Source: DASSBR01 sp035688265
Lineage (GTDB): Bacteria > Pseudomonadota > Gammaproteobacteria > Natronospirales > DASSBR01
Length of the DNA stretch: 53,069 nt
Assembly: GCA_035688265.1 (NCBI GenBank)
Contig: DASSNE010000057.1
Coordinates: forward strand, 1-53,069
Direction of reading: 5' to 3'
The position numbers were made by a program, and so were the translations under genes. Positions 23,204-31,200 of the stretch are shown here, one piece after another (position 1 is the stretch's first letter; each line of letters starts with the position of its first letter). A model generated the notes under the pieces. It was not told the DNA's origin. It saw only the letters and a list, made by a program, of their open reading frames with translations, and did not search any database.

Positions 23204-24481
23204 ATGCTGCTGCGCGTTCCAATTTTATTGCTGCTGACCGCGCTCGCTTCTTCGGCGCTGGCGGATAACGCTTCGCTCGAAGTGGCGGCGCGGCTGACCG
23301 CGAACGACGCGGTCGATTCGCTGTCCTTCGGCTCGCATGTGGCGCTCGGCGGCGACATCGCCGTCATCGGCGCGGCGGGTTCGTTTGCAAGCGGCACGCG
23401 CGCGCCGGCGACGTACGTGTTCTACCGCGATTCGATGGGCAACTGGGTTCAGCACCAGGAGCTGCCGAAGGGCGGCGCGTTCAGTCTGCAAAACGATGTC
23501 CTGCTGATCGGCGACACCGTTTTCGTCCGCAACGGTGCGGGCGACTTCGTTGAGCAGGCACGGCTGCGGCCGGCTGACGGCGGCGATGACAGCTTCGGCG
23601 AAGCAGTAGCTTTGTTCGGGAACGGCAAGCGCGCCGCCGTGGCCGCGCCTTTTGCGACCGTTGCCGGGCGGCAGCTCGCCGGCGCGGTTTATATTTTCGA
23701 CCGCGGCAGCGATGGCCGCTGGTTGCAGACGGCAAAACTAAGTGCGCCGCCGTCGGCGACGGCCGAGAACTTCGGCATGGCGCTGGCGGGCGATGGAAAT
23801 ACGTTGGTGATTGGCGCGCCGATCGCGCAGCAGTCCGACGCCACGGCGGCAGCCTATATATTCTTCGACGGTGACAACGGCTGGACGCTGCAGCGGACAG
23901 TGTCAGGAAGTGGCGGGATGGGTTGGTCGGTGGCCTTGGGAGGCGATACGGCCTTGATCGGCACGGACGGCGGGCCGGTTTACGTTTACGGTCGCGACAA
24001 CACCGGCCTCTGGAAGCGGCAGGCGACGCTCGCTCCGCCGCAAGGCGCGTCCGGCGAATTCGGTTACGCCGTCGCGCTGAACGGCAATCAGGCATTGATC
24101 GGTTTTCCGCCGCCCCAGGTGACGTTCGATACGTTCGGCGGTAGCAACCCGGCCCCGCCCAACGCCGGCAGCATCTTGCTCTACACTCGCAACGCCGGCG
24201 GCGCCTGGTCGGAAACCGCCACGGCTGGCCCTTTCGAGGAAAGCCGGAATCTCGGCACCACCGTGGCGCTGGAAAATGGCGTGGTGCTGACCGCAGACGC
24301 GCAGGCTGAGGCAAAGGGCTACGACGCCGCGGGCGTCGCCTACGTCCTTTACACGCCGGAAAAGGCGGCGACGGTTCCGGCGCTGAACGACGGCGGCGGC
24401 AGCGGCGCGTTCGGGCTCGGTGCCGTCCTGCTGGCATTGCCGGCATTGCTGTTTCGCAAAGGGAGATCGATTCGCTCATGA
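23204..24481 (+). CDS. FG-GAP-like surface protein with putative GlyGly-CTERM tail
   Basis: The 425-aa exported protein has a signal peptide at 1-20. Repeated propeller blades follow, of the form FGxAVALxGNxALIG...VYVY (FGSHVALGGDIAVIG, FGMALAGDGNTLVIG, FGYAVALNGNQALIG). The C-terminus has a short DGGGSG, a hydrophobic helix (AFGLGAVLLALPALLF) and RKGR. This tripartite tail fits GlyGly-CTERM, the substrate signal of rhombosortase. The protein would then be processed and anchored or released at the surface. The stop overlaps the coaBC start (ATGA), so the two are translationally coupled. Partner binding is unknown. No rhombosortase gene is in the window. Confidence 0.75.
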   Translation: MLLRVPILLLLTALASSALADNASLEVAARLTANDAVDSLSFGSHVALGGDIAVIGAAGSFASGTRAPATYVFYRDSMGNWVQHQELPKGGAFSLQNDVLLIGDTVFVRNGAGDFVEQARLRPADGGDDSFGEAVALFGNGKRAAVAAPFATVAGRQLAGAVYIFDRGSDGRWLQTAKLSAPPSATAENFGMALAGDGNTLVIGAPIAQQSDATAAAYIFFDGDNGWTLQRTVSGSGGMGWSVALGGDTALIGTDGGPVYVYGRDNTGLWKRQATLAPPQGASGEFGYAVALNGNQALIGFPPPQVTFDTFGGSNPAPPNAGSILLYTRNAGGAWSETATAGPFEESRNLGTTVALENGVVLTADAQAEAKGYDAAGVAYVLYTPEKAATVPALNDGGGSGAFGLGAVLLALPALLFRKGRSIRS

Positions 24482-25668
24482 GTCTTGACGGCAAACACGT
24501 CCTGCTGGGCGTGACGGGCGGTATTGCGGCCTACAAAAGCCCGGACCTGGTGCGCCGGCTGCGCGATGCCGGCGCTGACGTACGCGTCGTGCTGACGGTG
24601 TCGGCGGAGCGCTTCGTAACGGCGCTGACGTTCCAGACGGTGTCCGCCCATCCGGTGCCGACCGGGCTGTGGGATCCGGCCGCCGAAACCGGCATGGCGC
24701 ATATTGAACTTGCGCGCTGGGCGGACCTGATCCTGATCGCACCCGCTACCGCGGAAGCAATGGCGAAGCTCGCAAACGGCCACGCCGACGATCTGCTGAG
24801 CACGCTGTGTCTCGCCAGCGAAGCGCCGCTGGTGCTTGCGCCGGCGATGAACCGGATCATGTGGGCGCACCCCGCGACGCAGGCCAATCGCGCTGCGCTT
24901 GAAAGCCGTGGCGTACGGTTTCTGGGTCCCGGCGTCGGCGCGCTCGCGGAGGCGGAAAGCGGGCCGGGGCGCATGCTGGAGCCGCTGGAGATTGTCGCCG
25001 CGCTTGCCGAGCCTGGCCCATTGGCAGGCGTAAGCGTGCTGGTGACGGCCGGCCCGACACGTGAACCGGTGGACGCCGTGCGCTACGTCAGTAATCGCAG
25101 CTCCGGCCGGATGGGTTATTCGGTCGCGGCCGCCGCCGCACGCGCGGGTGCCGAGGTGATGCTGATCAGCGGACCGGTGGCGCTCGCCGCGCCGGCCGGG
25201 GTCGAGCGGGTCGACGTCGAAACCGCCGCCGAAATGCATGCGGCGACCATGGCGAAGGCCGCCGATGCCGATATTTTCATCGCCACCGCGGCGGTCGCCG
25301 ATTACGCGCCGGCGGACCCGCCAGCGTCCAAGATCAAGAAAAGCGACGCGGCGCTCGATATCAAGCTCGAGCCGACGGTGGACATTCTGGCAGCGGTCGC
25401 GGCGCTGGCGGACGGTCCATTCACGGTCGGCTTCGCCGCCGAAACCGACGATGTCGAAGCCAATGCGCGCACGAAGCTTGAAAAAAAGCGCCTCGACATG
25501 ATCGCCGCCAACCGGGTTGGCGCCGGGCAGGGCTTCGAAACTGACGAGAACGCGCTCACGGTGCTGTGGTCCGGCGGGCGGGAGGAGCTGGCGCGAGCGT
25601 CGAAGTCGGCGCTGGCGACGCGGCTCGTGGCCCTGGTTGCACAGCGCTATCGCGAACACAACCTTTAA
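24478..25668 (+). CDS. coaBC: bifunctional phosphopantothenoylcysteine synthetase/decarboxylase
   Basis: Two consecutive steps of coenzyme A synthesis. The N-terminal CoaC flavoprotein domain has VTGGIAAYKSPDLVRRL, the active His region MAHIELARW and PAMNRIMW. The C-terminal CoaB domain has TAGPTREPVDAVRYVSN, SSGRMG and the PPASKIKK motif that contacts CTP and phosphopantothenate. Length (396 aa) is standard. Its ATG overlaps the stop of the surface-protein gene. dut follows after a repeat-bearing gap of about 110 bp. Confidence 0.96.
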   Translation: MSLDGKHVLLGVTGGIAAYKSPDLVRRLRDAGADVRVVLTVSAERFVTALTFQTVSAHPVPTGLWDPAAETGMAHIELARWADLILIAPATAEAMAKLANGHADDLLSTLCLASEAPLVLAPAMNRIMWAHPATQANRAALESRGVRFLGPGVGALAEAESGPGRMLEPLEIVAALAEPGPLAGVSVLVTAGPTREPVDAVRYVSNRSSGRMGYSVAAAAARAGAEVMLISGPVALAAPAGVERVDVETAAEMHAATMAKAADADIFIATAAVADYAPADPPASKIKKSDAALDIKLEPTVDILAAVAALADGPFTVGFAAETDDVEANARTKLEKKRLDMIAANRVGAGQGFETDENALTVLWSGGREELARASKSALATRLVALVAQRYREHNL

Positions 25669-25694
25669 TGGGGCGTCTGGATATCTCCTTTCCC

Positions 25695-25763
25695 GTCATT
25701 CCCGCGAAAGCGGGAATCCATCTTTGCCACCTCTACCTAGATTTCTGCTTTTGCGGGAATGAC
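25695..25763. repeat. REP-like inverted repeat between coaBC and dut
   Basis: GTCATTCCCGC at 25695-25705 is an exact inverted copy of 25753-25763. The left half also folds on itself (ATTCCCGC with GCGGGAAT around GAAA). Sequences of this CGTCATTCCCGCGAAAGCGGG type recur in many proteobacterial genomes. Confidence 0.75.
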
Positions 25764-25777
25764 AATCCAGGAATCCA

Positions 25778-26233
25778 ATGAAAAAGATCAAGCTGAAAAT
25801 CATCGACGAGCGCCTGGGCCGCGACTTCCCGTTGCCCGACTACGCCAGCGAAGGCGCGGCCGGCGTCGATTTGCGCGCCTGCCTCGACGTGCCGCTTGAG
25901 CTTGCGCCAGGCGCGACGCACCTCATTCCGACCGGCATCGCGATCCACATCGGCGACCCGTCGCTCGCGGCCGTCCTGCTGCCGCGCTCCGGGCTCGGCC
26001 ACAAGCACGGCATCGTGCTCGGCAACCTGACCGGGCTGATCGATTCGGATTACCAGGGCGAAGTGTTTGTCTCGACGTGGAATCGCGGCAGCGCGACCTA
26101 CAGGATCGAACCCGGCGAGCGCATCGCGCAAATGGTGTTCGTGCCGGTGGTGCAGGCGGCGTTCGAAATCGTCGAGGACTTTACCGCCAGTGTGCGCGGC
26201 GCTGGCGGCTTCGGCCACTCGGGACGGCACTAG
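25778..26233 (+). CDS. dut: deoxyuridine 5'-triphosphate nucleotidohydrolase
   Basis: Homotrimeric dUTPase (151 aa) that hydrolyses dUTP to dUMP and keeps uracil out of DNA. All five motifs are visible: GAAGVDLRAC, PRSGLGHKHGI, GLIDSDYQGE with the catalytic Asp, PGERIAQMVF and the C-terminal RGAGGFGHSG. The gene order coaBC-dut is conserved in Gammaproteobacteria. Confidence 0.97.
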   Translation: MKKIKLKIIDERLGRDFPLPDYASEGAAGVDLRACLDVPLELAPGATHLIPTGIAIHIGDPSLAAVLLPRSGLGHKHGIVLGNLTGLIDSDYQGEVFVSTWNRGSATYRIEPGERIAQMVFVPVVQAAFEIVEDFTASVRGAGGFGHSGRH

Positions 26234-26243
26234 TGACGGGCCA

Positions 26244-26855
26244 CTAGCCGTTATTCGACGCGTTGAGTTCCTTGAAGCGCTCGATGTCGGCGGCGAACTG
26301 TTGTTCGGTCTCCGCCTTTTTCGCCTTCTGGGCCACCAGCGACTGTTGATTTGCGGCGACCTGCGCTTCGATTGAAGCGATATCCTTGTCCAGCTTCGGC
26401 GCGTCCTTCGTCTGCTTTTTCGCCCGCTTTTGCAGCGTCTGAAGCTGCTCCTTGAGCGAATCCAGTGCGCTTCGCGTGATCGCGATGCGCGCCGTGATCG
26501 CGTCGACCTGGCTGTCGCGCGCGTTTTTGATGTCGTTGACCGATCGATACGAGTTGAGGAGCATGCGGTCGCGTCGCGCACGCTGCTGCTGCGCGGCCGC
26601 CGCCTCCTGCTTCGCCTGTTCGGCGGACAGTTCTTTTTGCGTCTTCTGCGCCGGCAGGACGTCAATGACCATGCCCTGCTGATTGATCACTTCGCGGCGC
26701 TGCTGCGCGTATTGCGGCGGCACCTGATCGCCATAATGCACGACGCCGTTCTTGTCGACCCACTTGTAGACGCTGTGCGAAGGCGGCGGGGTCGCGGCGG
26801 CGGCCGGCAAGGCTGCCAGCGTTGAAAGGCAGATTATGCAGACACTCAGTCGCAT
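26244..26855 (-). CDS. exported DUF4124-domain coiled-coil protein
   Basis: The 203-aa protein has a signal peptide at 1-21 and then the DUF4124 signature YKWVDKNGVVHYGDQVPP. The remainder (about residues 75-200) is a long Gln/Lys/Ala-rich coiled coil. DUF4124 proteins are common envelope proteins in Gammaproteobacteria, without a known activity. The gene is convergent with dut and lies downstream of pyrE on the same strand with a 73-bp gap. Confidence 0.82.
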   Translation of the reverse strand: MRLSVCIICLSTLAALPAAAATPPPSHSVYKWVDKNGVVHYGDQVPPQYAQQRREVINQQGMVIDVLPAQKTQKELSAEQAKQEAAAAQQQRARRDRMLLNSYRSVNDIKNARDSQVDAITARIAITRSALDSLKEQLQTLQKRAKKQTKDAPKLDKDIASIEAQVAANQQSLVAQKAKKAETEQQFAADIERFKELNASNNG

Positions 26856-26928
26856 GATTCCCCGATTGTAGCTTTTCTGGCCGGCGCCCTGCGGTGCAGC
26901 GCCCGGATTTCGGTATCAGCGGTTGTAT

Positions 26929-27582
26929 TCAGGAGACGGGCCGGGCGCCGTAGCGGTCGCGATATTCTTCCAGCGCCGCGAGTTCCGGGCCGTGCTCGCC
27001 CGCGGCGTCGAGATATTCGAGCAGTTGCGTCAGCGTCACGATGCTGACGACCTGCATGTCGTGATCGCGGGAGACTTCGGCGGTCGCCGACAGTTCGCCC
27101 GCCCCGCGCTCCTGGCGGTCCAGCGCAATCGCGACCGCGGCGGGCGTCGCGCCTGCATCGCGAATGATCGCCACCGACTCGCCCACCGCGGTGCCGGCGG
27201 TGATCACGTCATCGACGACCAGCACCCGTCCTGCCAGCGGTGCGCCGACAATCCGGCCGCCTTCGCCGTGATCCTTGGCTTCCTTGCGGTTGAACGCGTA
27301 GGGCAGGTCGATGCCGTGATATTCGGCAAGCGCGGCGGCGGTGACCGCGGCAAGCGGAATGCCCTTGTAGGCGGGGCCGAAGATCATGTCGATTTCGAGG
27401 CCGGCGTCGAGAATCGCCTGCGCGTAGAACTGGCCGAGGCGCGCCAGCGCCGCGCCGTGGTTGAACAGGCCCGCGTTGAAGAAATACGGGCTCACGCGGC
27501 CCGATTTCAGCCGGAATTCCCCGAAGCGCAGCACCTCGCTCGCGAGCGCGAATTCAATGAATTGCTGTTGGTAATCTTTCAT
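26929..27582 (-). CDS. pyrE: orotate phosphoribosyltransferase
   Basis: De novo pyrimidine enzyme that joins orotate and PRPP to give OMP. The 217-aa protein starts MKDYQQQFIEFALASEVLRF, then has the orotate-side FGPAYKGIPLA, the flexible-loop KEAKDHGEGG and the PRPP motif VLVVDDVITAGTA. The start at 27582 is the usual one; the frame stays open far upstream but that extension is antisense to the neighbouring gene. The 60 bp to the divergent exonuclease gene must hold both promoters. Confidence 0.96.
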   Translation of the reverse strand: MKDYQQQFIEFALASEVLRFGEFRLKSGRVSPYFFNAGLFNHGAALARLGQFYAQAILDAGLEIDMIFGPAYKGIPLAAVTAAALAEYHGIDLPYAFNRKEAKDHGEGGRIVGAPLAGRVLVVDDVITAGTAVGESVAIIRDAGATPAAVAIALDRQERGAGELSATAEVSRDHDMQVVSIVTLTQLLEYLDAAGEHGPELAALEEYRDRYGARPVS

Positions 27583-27642
27583 GGCCGATATGATACACAA
27601 GACTTGGTAGAATCCCCTCGTTTCCGCGACGACGAGGTTCCC

Positions 27643-28422
27643 TTGCGCATCATCACGCTCAATGCCAACGGCATCCGCTCCGCCGCCCGCAAGGGCTTCT
27701 TCGACTGGCTGCACAAGCAGAACGCCGACATCGTCTGCCTGCAGGAAACCAAGGCGCAGGAAGACCAGCTCGTCGATCCGATGTTCCGGCCGGACGGCCA
27801 TCACTGCTTTTACCATGACGCGCGCTGCAAGAAAGGCTACAGCGGCGTGGCGCTGTACGCGCGCCGCGAGCCGGACACGGTGCGCAACACGCTCGGCCGC
27901 GAGGATTTCGACTGCGAGGGTCGCTATGTCGAAGCGCGCTTCGGCAACCTGAGCGTCGTGTCGCTGTACATGCCGTCGGGCTCGTCGGGCGATATCCGCC
28001 AGCAGTACAAGTTCCGCATCATGGACTGGATCCTGCCGATCTTCGACGAATGGCTTGCAAGCGGGCGCGAATATGTCCTCTGCGGCGACTGGAACATTGT
28101 GCGCACCGAAATGGACATCAAGAACTGGAAGTCCAACCAGAAAAACTCGGGCTGCCTGCCCGAGGAGCGCGCCTGGCTCAACGAGCTGATCGACGGGCGC
28201 GGCTGGGTGGACGGTTTCCGCGCGATCAAACCCGACGCGGTCGAATACACCTGGTGGTCGAATCGTGGCCGCGCGCGCGAGAACAACGTCGGCTGGCGTA
28301 TCGACTACCAGATCGTCACGCCGGGGCTGCGGCCGCACCTGGCCGACTGCTCGATTTACAGCGACGAGAAGTTCTCCGACCATGCGCCGCTGACGCTTGA
28401 TTACGAGTACGAGCTCGGCTAG
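27643..28422 (+). CDS. xth: exodeoxyribonuclease III / Crc-type EEP nuclease
   Basis: The 259-aa EEP-fold protein starts at TTG 27643 with GACGAGG 5 nt upstream; the longer open frame upstream is antisense to pyrE. Catalytic residues of AP endonuclease/ExoIII are kept: Asn of NANGIR, Glu of CLQETKA, the GDWNIV loop and SDHAPL. The sequence and its divergent position beside pyrE also match Pseudomonas Crc (NVGWRIDYQIVTPGLR). Crc has lost the catalytic residues and acts as a translational co-repressor. Here activity is probably retained, so a DNA repair nuclease is the better call. Confidence 0.88.
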   Translation: MRIITLNANGIRSAARKGFFDWLHKQNADIVCLQETKAQEDQLVDPMFRPDGHHCFYHDARCKKGYSGVALYARREPDTVRNTLGREDFDCEGRYVEARFGNLSVVSLYMPSGSSGDIRQQYKFRIMDWILPIFDEWLASGREYVLCGDWNIVRTEMDIKNWKSNQKNSGCLPEERAWLNELIDGRGWVDGFRAIKPDAVEYTWWSNRGRARENNVGWRIDYQIVTPGLRPHLADCSIYSDEKFSDHAPLTLDYEYELG

Positions 28423-28425
28423 CGC

Positions 28426-29733
28426 ATGTGGTCTGACTTTTCGAACTATCTGAGGCTGTTCGCCAACCGGCGGACGACCGCGATGCTGTTTCTCGGCTTT
28501 GCGTCCGGTCTGCCGCTCGCGCTGACGAACAAGACGCTGCAGGCATGGTTCACCAAGGCCGGCGTCAGCGTCGAGGCCATCGGCTTCCTCACGCTGGTGT
28601 CGATGCCGTACGCGTGGAAGTTCCTGTGGGCGCCGCTGATGGACCGCTACGTGCCGCCGCTGCTCGGGCGGCGCCGCGGCTGGATGCTGCTGACGCAGGT
28701 GAGCTTGCTGATCGCCATCGGGGCGATGGCGTTTTTGAATCCGGCCGCGACGCCGGTTGCCATCGCCGGCCTCGCTTTCGGCGTCGCATTTCTGTCCGCA
28801 TCGCAGGACATTTCGTTCAACGCCTACATGGTCGATATCCTCGAACCGGCCGAACGCGGCATGGGCGCGGCGCTGCAGGTGTGGGGGTATCGCGCGGCGA
28901 TGCTCGTGTCCGGCGGCGGTGCGCTGATTATCGCCGACTACTACGGCTGGCGCGCGAGCTTCCTGGTCATGGCCGCGCTGATGGGCGTCGGCATTTGCAC
29001 GACGCTCCTCAGCCCGCAGCCGAAAATCGAGCGCGCACCGGCCAAACTGCGCGACGCCGTGGTCAAGCCGTTCGCCGAATTCATATCGCGGCGCGGGGCG
29101 ATCGCGCTGCTGGCGCTGGTCGTGCTCTACAAGATGGGCGACGCGTTCGGTGGCGCCCTCAATTACACGTTCCTGTTGCGCGGCGTCGGCTTCTCGCTGA
29201 CCGACGTCGGCGGCATTTACAAAGTCGTCGGTACCATCGGCACCATTGCGGGTATCTTCTTCGGCGGTGCGCTGCTGGCGAAGCTCGGGCTGTTTCGCTC
29301 GTTGCTCATCTTCGGGATTCTGCAGGCGGTCTCGATGTTCGCCTTCATGGTCCTGGCGCTGGTCGGCAAGAACTACGCCATCATGATCGCGGCGATCGCG
29401 ATTGAAAATACCGCCTGGGGCATGGGCACTGCCGCGTTTCTCGCGTTCATCATGGCGTTGTGCGACCACCGTTACGCGGCGACGCAATTTGCGCTGCTGA
29501 CTGCGCTCGATTCGGTAGGGCGAACCTATGCCGGGCCGGCTGCCGGGTACGTCCAGGTGAATGTCGGCTGGGCCGGATACTTTGCGGTGGCTGTGCTGGT
29601 GGCGGTGCCGGGGCTGGTGCTGCTGTGCCTGCTGCGCCGGCGGGTCGACGATGCGGACCGTGGTTTGTCGGTCGCGCCGGAAGCCGCTACATTGCCGCCG
29701 CCCGCGCGCCCGGGCTTGAGCGTCAGCAAGTAG
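28426..29733 (+). CDS. ampG: AmpG-like muropeptide permease (MFS)
   Basis: The 435-aa major facilitator protein has about 12 membrane helices. AmpG hallmarks are LGFASGLPLALTNKTLQAW, MPYAWKFLWAPLMDRY and LGRRRGWML. AmpG imports anhydro-muropeptides for cell-wall recycling and, in species with ampR-ampC, feeds beta-lactamase induction. The start lies 3 nt after the exonuclease stop, so both are probably co-transcribed. Confidence 0.88.
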   Translation: MWSDFSNYLRLFANRRTTAMLFLGFASGLPLALTNKTLQAWFTKAGVSVEAIGFLTLVSMPYAWKFLWAPLMDRYVPPLLGRRRGWMLLTQVSLLIAIGAMAFLNPAATPVAIAGLAFGVAFLSASQDISFNAYMVDILEPAERGMGAALQVWGYRAAMLVSGGGALIIADYYGWRASFLVMAALMGVGICTTLLSPQPKIERAPAKLRDAVVKPFAEFISRRGAIALLALVVLYKMGDAFGGALNYTFLLRGVGFSLTDVGGIYKVVGTIGTIAGIFFGGALLAKLGLFRSLLIFGILQAVSMFAFMVLALVGKNYAIMIAAIAIENTAWGMGTAAFLAFIMALCDHRYAATQFALLTALDSVGRTYAGPAAGYVQVNVGWAGYFAVAVLVAVPGLVLLCLLRRRVDDADRGLSVAPEAATLPPPARPGLSVSK

Positions 29734-29738
29734 GCGGG

Positions 29739-30035
29739 CTAGGCGCCGTCGAGGTATTGTCGCGGATCGCGGAAATCACTCGCCGCATCACCCACGTCGA
29801 CGCCATAATCCTCGCGGCTGATGTCGAGCGAGCCGGACCAGTCCTCCGGCGGCGACGCCGGGCCGAGAACGTTCTCGTACCACGATTCGGTATCCAGTTC
29901 GGCCACCGTGCCGTCGAAGTACTGCACTTCGATGGTGTCTTCGCTCTCGTCGGCGGCGACCACTTCCAGCAGCTCACCGGTCATCGTCTGATACCAGTCG
30001 CCGACCGCGACGGGCGGAAATTCCAGTTCGTCCAT
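29739..30035 (-). CDS. small acidic protein, DUF6763-like
   Basis: The 98-aa protein is strongly acidic and has a short beta-barrel-like core (VGDWYQTMTGELLEVVAAD, TIEVQYFDGTVAELD). It ends in an Asp-rich tail with a WSGSLDISREDYG segment. Similar small proteins occur in Gammaproteobacteria; the DUF6763 name is from memory and not certain. No signal or membrane segment. It is convergent with ampG, 5 bp apart. Function unknown. Confidence 0.7.
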   Translation of the reverse strand: MDELEFPPVAVGDWYQTMTGELLEVVAADESEDTIEVQYFDGTVAELDTESWYENVLGPASPPEDWSGSLDISREDYGVDVGDAASDFRDPRQYLDGA

Positions 30036-30134
30036 TCGGCCTTCCGCGCCTCGATTGCCGATCCCATCCTTTTTTGATTGCTGTTGAGGTCAGTTATAGG
30101 CCTCTTGATGGCGTTGCGCAACCGCGAACCGGCC

Positions 30135-30420
30135 AGTGGTCCGTCCAGGTAATATTGACGGGTTCAGAACGCCTGTGCGCTTCAAACACGAGGCGCGCGA
30201 CCGCGGCATAGGGGTCCTAATGGCAAGGGAGCGCAACGCGGTGATTGGAGTGCACAGGCGTTCCCGCTTTCTTGATCATGGCATTGTTGGGCGAGGCTGC
30301 CCGCGCCCGTGGACTGCGTTGCGCCGCTTGTCAATGGAACCACCATTACCTGCGCGCCGCGCCTTGCCACGAACGCGGGCAGTCTCGCTGAACCCGCCAA
30401 TATTACCTGGACGGACCACT
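30135..30420. mobile_element. 284-286 bp structured inverted-repeat element, copy 1
   Basis: Terminal arms 30135-30167 and 30388-30420 are inverted repeats of 33 bp with one mismatch. Inside are two further stems: GAACGCCTGTGC (from 30167) with GCACAGGCGTTC, and GCGAGGCTGCCCGCG with CGCGGGCAGTCTCGC, giving a predicted three-way junction. The body is closely similar to 34252-34535 but the terminal arms differ. No real gene inside. The right end lies 5 bp after the trmB stop codon. Probably a MITE-type element. Confidence 0.85.
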
Positions 30421-30425
30421 AGTAT

Positions 30426-31106
30426 TCAGCGGCGCTCGAAGACGAGATCGTGGACGTGGTGGCCGAGGTTCGTGCCGCGTCTTTCGAAGCGGGTTTCGGG
30501 GCGGTAGGCGGGCCGCGGCGCGTACTCGGCCCCCGCGGCGAGATTGGCGAAATCCTCCGCCGCATTCAGTGTCTCGAGCATCCAGACGGCGTAGTCCTCC
30601 CAGTCGGTCGCCAGCTCCAGGCGGCCGCCCGGTTTCACAATGCGCGCAAGCTTGTCGACGAATGCCGGCTGGATCAGGCGGCGCTTGTGGTGGCGCTTTT
30701 TCGGCCACGGGTCGGGAAAGTAGATCAGCACCTGGTCGACGGCAGCCGCCGGGAGCATCGCATCGACGACCTCGACCGCGTCGTGACTGATGACGCGCAC
30801 GTTGTCGAGACCGTTGGACTCGAGCGCGTTCAGCAGCCGGCCGACGCCGGGGCGGTGAACCTCGATGCCGATAAAGTTGCGCTCCGGCTGGCGGGCGGCG
30901 AGCGCCGCCAGCGCTTCGCCGTTGCCGAAGCCGATTTCCAGCGTCAGCGGCGCGCGGCGGCCGAAAACGTGCTCGGGATCGATGGGCCGCGGGGCGAAAT
31001 CGAGCCCGAAGCGCGGCCACAGCCGGTCGAGCGCGCGCGCCTGCGCGGGCGTCAGGCGGCCTTCGCGGCGGACAAAGCTGCGAATGTGGGAGGTGGGGGA
31101 ACGCAT
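30426..31106 (-). CDS. trmB: tRNA (guanine-N7)-methyltransferase
   Basis: SAM-dependent enzyme making m7G46 in tRNA. The 226-aa protein starts MRSPTSHIRSFVRREGRLT. SAM motif I is LEIGFGNGEALAALA, motif II is GIEVHRPGVG, and the family-specific IYFPDPWPKKRHHKRRL and WEDYA are present. The start at 31106 gives the normal length and N-terminus; the longer open frame is antisense. Divergent from the esterase gene with a 94-bp gap. Confidence 0.96.
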   Translation of the reverse strand: MRSPTSHIRSFVRREGRLTPAQARALDRLWPRFGLDFAPRPIDPEHVFGRRAPLTLEIGFGNGEALAALAARQPERNFIGIEVHRPGVGRLLNALESNGLDNVRVISHDAVEVVDAMLPAAAVDQVLIYFPDPWPKKRHHKRRLIQPAFVDKLARIVKPGGRLELATDWEDYAVWMLETLNAAEDFANLAAGAEYAPRPAYRPETRFERRGTNLGHHVHDLVFERR

Positions 31107-31200
31107 GGGCGGCTTTATACACAACGCCGGCACGATTGGCCAGCACCGGCGATGGCAAGGGTCTTCCTGTATTATGGCGGCGGCAAAACCGGAGACGACC

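Noticed and set aside
26929..29487. 852-residue minus-strand open frame
   Set aside because: Only its 3' 217 codons are pyrE. The rest is antisense to the exonuclease III and AmpG genes and has no domain signal; long antisense frames are expected at this GC content.
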